Origin: Gigaspora rosea
Lineage: Eukaryota; Glomeromycota; Glomeromycetes; Diversisporales; Gigasporaceae
DNA length: 64,000 bases
Assembly: GCA_003550325.1 (NCBI GenBank)
Contig: QKWP01001923.1
Location: 16,330-80,329, forward strand
Reading direction: 5' to 3'
Positions within the stretch are counted from its first letter, which is position 1. Each line of letters starts with the position of its first letter. This document shows, piece by piece, positions 57,549 through 64,000 of the stretch. The translations under genes and the position numbers were made by a program. The notes below the pieces were generated by a model. It was not told the DNA's origin. It searched no databases and worked only from the letters and a program-made list of their open reading frames with translations.

Positions 57549-57889
57549 GTATTTATTTCATTTTTTAATTTTTTTTTTTTTGTATTTTTATATTTATTTA
57601 TTTATTTTTTTTCATAGTAAAGTGGGCATAAAGGTCGGATTATAAGAATTATAAAGTGGAGATCTCCCATCTATCTCACAGAAGTACTCTCCTCTGCTAC
57701 TATTTAGAAGTTGACCCATTACCACAGCATCTTTTTCTAATGGGGAAAGACTTTGGAATCGAGTTTGTAGTTGAGCAAACATTTGTTTTTAGGAATAGTA
57801 AATTATTATTGGTGAGAAAGTAGATTGCACAAATTTACATAAAGATAAGTAAATTTTTTTCAGTATGTTTTTTATTCTTTTTTTTTGTT

Positions 57890-58470
57890 ATCATTATAAC
57901 TAACACTTTTGTTGTTTTCTTGCAGTGATTTGGTAGCGTTTTGTGGTATTTCAATGTTGTTCTTGTGGTAAAGTGATGCCATTCTTGTGGTAAAGCAATA
58001 GTGTTCTTGTGGTAAAGCAACAGCGTTCTTGCGGAGAAGCAACGGTGTTTTTGCAGTGAAATAATGACGTTCTTTGCAGTGAAGTAACAGCATTCTTGTA
58101 GTAAAGTAATGGTATTCTTATAGTAATTTCACAGTGTTCTTGTAGTGATTCGACAGGTGTTCTTGCAGTAAAGTAACGGCATTCTTGTGGTGATTCGATG
58201 TTGTGGTAAGTAAAGTAACGACTTTCTTGTGGTAACTTAATGGCGTTGAGTAAATTGATAGTGTATTTGTACGCGTTCTTGTAAGTTATAGCGTTCTTAC
58301 GGTATTTTTATATGTGTTCTTGTGGTGAAGCGACGGTGTTCTTGTAGAATTCGATGACGTTCTTGTGGTGATTATACGGTGTTCTTGTAGTAACTTGGAT
58401 AGCGTTTTTGTAGTAAATAGATAGTGTACTTGTAGTGAATTAATAGTATTCTTGTCTATGTTTTTGTAGT
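57890..58470. repeat. Minisatellite, GTTCTTGTGGTAAAGTAACG unit
   Basis: About twenty units of 22-28 bp with GTTCTTGTRGTAAAG followed by a variable YRACGGC. Drift increases toward the right end. Confidence 0.8.
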
Positions 58471-58884
58471 AATATCTAATATTGTAATAAAAAAAATTTA
58501 TATAGTAATTATAGAATTATATAGTAATTATATAATGTAAAAATATATAAGTTTTTTAATAAATTAATTTTTTTTTAAATCGAATTTTTTTAATTATATA
58601 TTTTTTATTATCAAAATATTAATTGTTTTTATATTGATTATATATTGATTATTAACTATTATAGATATATATTGATTATAATCACTATTAATATATTGAC
58701 TATATATTAATCAATATTTATATCAGATATATATCAATTACTATCACTATCGATAGAAATCAGCAAAGGTATTTAGTATCGATATATATCTTATTGGTTA
58801 GTAATTAATATATATCTCTATATAAAATTTGCTGATGTATTTCTCTAAAGAAGCATTCTTGAAAATTTAGAAATTGCTAGAGAT

Positions 58885-59114
58885 AGAACCCTGAACAATC
58901 TATGTGATGTCATATTTAAAAAATTGTTAATAGAGGGCTGTTTTTTTAAAAAGGTTATATTTGAAAAGTAGGTATTGGAGAAAAAAGTTATATTTAGTAA
59001 AATTTTGATCTAATGTTTGAAATATAGTTTATATATACCAAACCAAAAGTGCTAACCAAAAAAATTTTTACTATGATGCTTAAATATAACTTTATATAGA
59101 TTATTCAGGGTCCT
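58885..59114. repeat. MITE, AGGACCCCGAA family, copy 3
   Basis: Starts AGAACCCTGAACAATCTATG and ends ATAGATTATTCAGGGTCCT. It split a ~220 bp repeat unit at GCTAGAGAT, whose neighbours read GCTAGGGATGTGTTC uninterrupted, giving the empty site. Confidence 0.72.
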
Positions 59115-60250
59115 CTGGGGTATGTTCTTAAAAGCATCGGAAGTCATAGTTGGCATGTACAAGATTTCAAAAAGTTGTTTGTTTTTCTCACTAAGTGCTG
59201 AATAAAATAAATTAATTAAAAAAATTTTAAAAATAAACAAAAAAACAAACAGAAAACACAAAATGAAAAAATAAATGAAGTGAAACTTTGCAAAAACTTG
59301 CAAAAACTTGCACCTATTTCTCTAAAGAAGCATTCTTGAATATTTAGAAATTGCTAAGGGTGTGTTTTTGAAAGTGTCGAATTATAGTTGGCATGTGCAA
59401 TGTTTCGAAAGTTGTTTGTTTTTCTTGCAAAGTGCCGAAATAAAATAAATTAATAAAAAAAATTTTAAAAATAAACCAAAAAAACAACAACAAAAAACAT
59501 GAAATGAAAAATAAATAAAGTGAAACCTTGCAAAAACTTGCGCACATTTCTCTAAAAAAGTGTTTTTGAAAATTTAAAAATTGCTGGGGATGTGTTCTTG
59601 AAACGTTGGAAGTCGTAGTTGGCATGCACAAGGTTTCGAAAACTTGGTTGTTTTTCTTGTAAAGTGCCAAAATAAAAATAAAATAAAAAAATTTAAAAAT
59701 AAATAAATAAATAAAAAATGAAAAAACAAGCAAAAATGAAAAAATGAAAAACAAAAAAGTGAAAAAAACCAAAATAGAAGATCTAATTATAAACAAAAGA
59801 TCTAATCTGTTCTTGTAGTAAAGTATTTGAACATCATCAAACTATTTCAAACTATTTTAAAAAATCAGTCTAATGCGTGATCCAGATTAAAGATCTACTG
59901 ATCCAGGTTTTCTAGTCCTAAAATATTTTAAAAGGGTTCAAAATATTTTGTAACATATTTTAAAATATTTCAAAATTACTTTTGTAATATTTCGAAAATT
60001 TGATATTTCAAAATATTCCGAAATATATTATTTAATATTTACTTATATTACGGTTCGTAAGATCTTACACTATTATAAATTTGCTGATGTAGTCATTTGA
60101 CGTGCATTAGATTTAATCTGACGCAAGTTTTAATTTGACGCACAACATATATAAATAAAATTGCTTTTTTTATATTTTTATTAAATGCACCAAAATGGGT
60201 TTAGACTATCGTTTTTATATTTTTGCATTTTTTTTGATTTTTGACTTTTT

Positions 60251-60556
60251 TATATAGGGCCGTTGCAGTAGAAAGGGCCGATACTGGTTTATATATGATT
60301 TTGAGAAAATCACGTTTGTTTTGTTCAGACTGATCCGGGTTAATCAAAATTTTCGTAGTCCATTATATCGGGTAATTCCGTGATGTACAAAACTCAAAGA
60401 AATTTTTTTTTAAATATCTCAATTTTTTATTATGCAAATCAATTTCCACTTATAATCGAAAAATGTAGCGTGTGTCAAAATTTATTTAAATATAACAAAA
60501 ACCTGATTTTCATTTTTGAGCAGTATTGGCCCTTTCTATTGCAATGGCCCCATATA
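60251..60556. repeat. MITE with TATATGGGGCCATTGCAATA ends, copy 2
   Basis: Left TATATAGGGCCGTTGCAGTA and right TATTGCAATGGCCCCATATA are inverted. The interior TTTTTTATTATGCAAATCAA and ATAATCGAAAAATGT matches 19913-20249. Confidence 0.72.
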
Positions 60557-60609
60557 AACAAAATTTCATGATCTATATATCTGATATATAAATAGTTAAA
60601 TCTTTGGTT

Positions 60610-61335
60610 GTAAATCTATTTTTAAAACATGATCATTAAAAAAAAATTGGCTTATATTTAAGTTAAAGTGCCATGAAAAATTATTATATTTTTTTTTTAA
60701 CTTTACAACCATACTCTACTTTATTAGCGATTTAAGTAAAAAAAATTTATATGAACACAAAGCTAACTGTAATATAGGCTAATATCCAGCTTACTCTACT
60801 AGTGCCCAGATACAGTTGTTGCAATAATGTTTGATAGTTCCAAAGCTATATACAACCTTCCTCATATATTTTTTTGAGAACATGTTCAGGTTCTCAGCTA
60901 CTTTCAAAACAAAATGAAACCAAATACAAAACAAAAATCCTACTTTTGTATTCACCAACTTGCTACACATGAGCCCATTATTTGACTTAATATAGAATCC
61001 TTGACTATCTTGTTTACGGATTCTGCCTATTCTTGTTTCTTTCACTTCTTTCTCTCCATGCCTTCTTCTTTACCAGTAATCTCTATGGGTTTAGAATTGA
61101 GTAATTTCTCACTTCCAACTCTATTATTGCCATGTTTTCTCTTTGTGGATCACTTAATACCAACTTATTTTTCTAACTGATAACTTTATTACATCTTTTT
61201 TTTCAAATAACTTAGTAGAAACTTTCTTGCACCATATATAGAATTGCATGTATGCAGTTTTTCACATTCTTTCTAAAGAGTCCCTTTCTATACAAAATAT
61301 CAAGTTCTCCTTCTTTATGAGGCCACTTAATTGAT
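60610..61335 (-). pseudogene. Probable 3' end of a LINE relic
   Basis: On the minus strand an open stretch includes WPHKEGELDILYRKGLFRKN, then after a gap IGRIRKQDSQGFYIKSNNGL, and ends at a stop at 60791. Below it is a non-coding tail with GCTAATAAAGTAGAGTATGG and an A run (60680-60720). It lies downstream of the LINE reverse-transcriptase part across the foldback element, and the order and strand fit one element, but these residues are not a domain I can name. Confidence 0.42.
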
Positions 61336-62468
61336 GATCCAGATAAGATCTGCAGAGTTACTATATTGGAACAATAATAAATTTTGGAGATAAGTACAAT
61401 ATAAATTTTTATTATATGCTTTAATCTAAGCAGAGTCAAATGAAAAGTATTTTTTTATTAGGTTAATAATACATATCAATTAATTGAATCTAACAGTGGT
61501 TAGATCATTCAAATTAGCCTAGTAAATAGTGAGTTATTATTAAAAAATGATTGGCTGGATATATAAATTCTTTATATAAACAAATATTATTAATATAGAG
61601 ATTTTATATAGTCAGCCCATTGTTTTATTTTTATTTTTTTTTTAAACACCTACTAAGGGGACGCCGGATGGTATACTTTATTATATCATCAAGGTCTTTT
61701 TACATTACATATACATTCGGGTTTTCCTAGCTAAACTATACCACCCTCCAATCATCCGCTTAACCCGGCTGACTCCAGCAGGCCCACCACGCCGGTGCCC
61801 TGTACCTATCAGATCATAGGCAGCTTTAAGGAATTCCATATTCTGCCAGGTCGCTTTATAGGTTGGCCATTTTTCATCTGCCCCAGGAGCCACTTTCCAT
61901 TTTTGGTTGGTGTAGTGTCGTCAGGTGCCCCGTACATATTTTTCTTTGTTTTCTTGTATTCATTCTTGTTTTCTTTTAGTGGATAGTCCTTATGTTTACG
62001 ACATTTCTTGTCGGACTTTTTTCTTTTCTGGATGCCGCATGACCAAAGTGGCTATGTCACGCAACTCATTGACATTGTAGTACCTTTTCCGTAAATGGTG
62101 AGAAGTGCAATTTCTCATCATAGATCCTTACTATTCGTGATCCCAACACGGCTTTTGTCATCCACTGGACTAGAACCGGTGATCTTGCGAATACGACCCG
62201 GAGCGCTAACCACTGCACTATCCGACCCAGGGTCCAGCCCATTGTTTTTTTAATAATAACTCACTATCTACTAGGCTGATTTGGATGATTTAACCAAAGT
62301 TAATGCATCTTGATAAGCTCTACAACTTTCAATTAATCGACATATATCATTAATTTAATAAAAAAATACTTTTTATTTGACTCCACCCAGATTAAAGCAT
62401 ATAGTTAATATTATAGAATTTTGTTCCAATTTCTAATATAGAAATTCTGCTGATTTTATCTGGATTAG
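61336..62468. repeat. Foldback element carrying a SINE in its loop
   Basis: The left arm (about 61336-61550) and right arm (about 62250-62468) are inverted: GATCCAGATAAGATCTGCAG against GCTGATTTTATCTGGAT, TATATGCTTTAATCTAAGCA against TTAAAGCATATA, and CTAGTAAATAGTGAGTTATT against AATAACTCACTATCTACTAG. The SINE copy lies between the arms. Confidence 0.75.
61627..62234 (-). mobile_element. SINE, tRNA-headed, copy 2
   Basis: Full-length (about 608 bp) minus-strand copy of the family at 12729-13325. Box A-like TAGTGCAGTGGTTAGCGC and box B-like GGTTCTAGTCC lie in the head. The core shares GGTACTAC, TCATGCGGCATCCAGAAAAG, AAATGTCGTAAACATAAGG and GGCGTGGTGGGCCTGCTGGA. The tail is TTTAAAAAAAAAATAAAAAT. 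The perfect 14-bp target duplication CAGCCCATTGTTTT is at 61613-61626 and 62235-62248. A 62-codon open frame in the 3' half (61893-61705, KWPTYKATWQNMEFL) is broken in copy 1, so it is probably not translated. Confidence 0.88.
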
Positions 62469-63540
62469 CAATTAAATAACTTTTTCTCTCTCTATATGAA
62501 TTTTTTTATTATCGCTTAGCAGGATTTTACCCAAATCTCAGGTACTTAGTGACAATTTTGTTTTATCTATTAACACTACCCATACAGCACTCAATACTGT
62601 ATTTTCTGTTTTTCGCCAAATCTTCTTTATAAAACTACAATGTACTAAGTAACTCATGGTTTCTTTGGTATCCTCCTTACACATAATGCAGTTTGGAGAC
62701 TTATACAACCAAGGCTTACAAGCATGCAAATCTTTTAATGTTGGAAAGAGTTGGAACATTCCTTTAATTCACAAAATTACTTTAAAACTACTCTCTATTT
62801 TTTTACATTTTACTCCTCTCAACTCCTTTAACCTTGCTCATCTATAGGTCCAGTCTAGATTATTAGCATTAAAATTGCTTCCTACTGCTAGATTTCTACT
62901 TGAAAAAAGACATCTTCCCTTACAGAACCTCATTTTTAGTCGCATTATGAATCTATGAAGACAATTGTCAATAAGCTTATTATTTCACCAAAGAGACGCA
63001 TTCCGCCAGATGTATTAGCAAATATCCACTTCCAATCATCTTCAAGCTGTGCTGCTTCTTTCGCTAAGGGCAGTGTTATTAGTCACCTGATTATTTTTTA
63101 TCAGAGGTCTGCCCCTTCACCCTCTTTCTTAATATATATATAGTCAGGTTCTTATATATAATTTTAACTTTTTTTACACCCTTTCTCCCAAAAAATTACC
63201 TGATTTTTGTCACTCCCCTAACTTGTCAGCTAGTTCATTCTATACATACCACTATGTGCTTTAATTTTACACAATTCTAAACTGATATTCTTAACTTAAG
63301 TTACCTTCAAGATCTTGTTGAGAATTGATTTGTTTTTCAGCTTAAAAGTCTTCTTAAAGCTTTTTGTCCTGAACACATTCTCAATACTACTAATTGCTTC
63401 TAAACTATTTGTTTTAACAGAATCTAATTTAACTACTAACAAAGCACACAGAATTGCAACTATTCAGACCTTGTTGATGAAGGCCAATTTGCTACTCTTA
63501 TTTTCCTAACTAAACTTACAACCTCCTCTTTTCTATCTAA
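62469..63540 (-). pseudogene. LINE relic, region after the reverse transcriptase
   Basis: The minus strand reads FQLFPTLKDLHACKPWLY, then CIMCKEDTKETMSYLVHCS (62759-62640). This is the LPT-L-x-x-x-x-x-P-L-Y and CxxCxxxxET-x-HxxxxC pattern of the zinc-binding zf-RVT segment that follows non-LTR reverse transcriptases. Further upstream are remnants such as AAQLEDDWKWIFANTSGG (about 63060-63000), with stops and frameshifts. The catalytic core (YADD) is not visible. It is a dead element, but its relatives may be the source of retroposition for the SINEs. Confidence 0.6.
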
Positions 63541-63556
63541 TTGTATCCATATGGAA

Positions 63557-64000
63557 TAGTGTTTGGACCCGAGTAGGCATCACCTGGGTCACCCACGGGT
63601 GGGCGGGTGACCCGGGTCGAATTATGGCCCACCCGGGTGGTCAACCCGCGGGTCACCTGTGGGTCAACCCACAGGTCACCCATGAGTCAACCCACAGGTT
63701 ACCCGTGGGTCAACCCATGGGTCACCTGTGGGTTACCTACATGGGTGACTCATGGGTTACTTACATGGGTGACCTGTATGAGTTGGTTATAAACTATATA
63801 TATAGCAGTGTTCTGACCTGTTATAAAAATTCCAACTTGGATTACTCAGGTCATACAGGTGAACACTGGGTAGTGTCATAAAAAGAATCCCACATAGGAC
63901 ATCCGCGGGTGGTAACACAGCTTACCGTGGGTGGTAACATAGGTCACCCGGGTGATAAAAAAAATTTTATAGCCTAATTCTAAAAAAAAAAAAAAAAAAA
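63557..64000. repeat. Motif-tiled repeat (GGGTCACCCGTGGGT), hAT-like left end
   Basis: Starts TAGTGTTTGGACCCGAG, the same TAGTGTTT opening as the elements at 22003 and 47984, then tiles GGGTCAACCCACAGGTCACC-type words and, after a spacer, GGGTGGTAACACAG/GGTCACCCGGGTG. The right end would lie beyond the window, or in the final A run. Confidence 0.65.

Larger units (their letters stand above)
55945..59770. repeat. Array of ~200-240 bp repeats interrupted by a 2.5 kb insert
   Basis: Units share GTGTTCTTGAAAGTGTCAGA, GTAGTTGGCATGCGCAA, AAAGTGCCAAAATAAA, CAAGAACTTGCAAAAACTTG and TTTCTCTAAAGAA. Units start at about 55948, 56164, 59113, 59357 and 59595. Between 56366 and 58835 the array is interrupted by unrelated DNA holding T-rich simple repeat (56715-56890), a hAT-like MITE and a second minisatellite. 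Confidence 0.75.

Noticed and set aside
57835-58093. Repeat protein on the minus strand (HKNTIALPQEW-type units)
   Set aside because: This is the translation of the GTTCTTGTGGTAAAG minisatellite; units vary in length by non-multiples of three.
61705-61893. Protein gene in the SINE (62 codons)
   Set aside because: The frame is interrupted in the other SINE copy, so conservation does not support translation.

Overview
The window is strongly AT-rich eukaryotic DNA with short GT-AG introns (about 80-170 nt), very few intact genes and dense layers of decayed and nested mobile DNA. Three things suggest a fungus, most likely an arbuscular mycorrhizal fungus (Glomeromycotina): a Ymc1-like mitochondrial carrier, a kinase/leucine-rich-repeat gene of the type expanded in that group, and MULE, hAT and LINE relics. 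The species is inferred by eye, not by a database search.

Layout. 1-435: 3' part of a mitochondrial carrier gene (+). 436-6239: small inverted-repeat elements, a minisatellite and a nested MITE. 6240-7671: a complete seven-exon mitochondrial carrier gene (-). 8538-9123: a MITE and a hAT transposase remnant. 9722-10476: a three-exon gene for a small predicted membrane protein. 11-13 kb: hairpin MITE, A-rich simple repeat and a full-length tRNA-headed SINE with a perfect target duplication. 13.3-21 kb: MITEs and tandem repeats. 21283-21766: assembly gap. 22-29 kb: a hAT-like element and decayed repeats. 29.3-36.8 kb: MULE transposase relics in opposite orientations, a ~1 kb dispersed repeat and MITEs. 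37-51 kb: a tandem segmental duplication (A about 38600-43805, B about 44845-50875), each copy holding a broken pseudokinase-LRR gene. 51-52 kb: a decayed multi-exon gene and a motif-tiled repeat. 53-60 kb: nested hAT-like elements, the ~1 kb repeat and minisatellites. 60.6-63.5 kb: a LINE relic split by a foldback element that itself carries a second SINE copy. 63.5-64 kb: another motif-tiled repeat.

Only the carrier genes and the 9722-10476 gene look functional. The carriers would exchange amino acids or organic acids across the inner mitochondrial membrane. The strongest unusual signals concern mobile DNA. First, a ~600 bp SINE family is mobilised with long target duplications. Second, a set of hAT-like non-autonomous elements (8-bp duplications, TAGTG/TAGGG/CAGTG ends) is each tiled by its own short word. 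Third, telomere-like CCCTAA tracts recur inside otherwise unrelated MITEs. Fourth, the A/B duplication provides empty sites and a relative insertion chronology.
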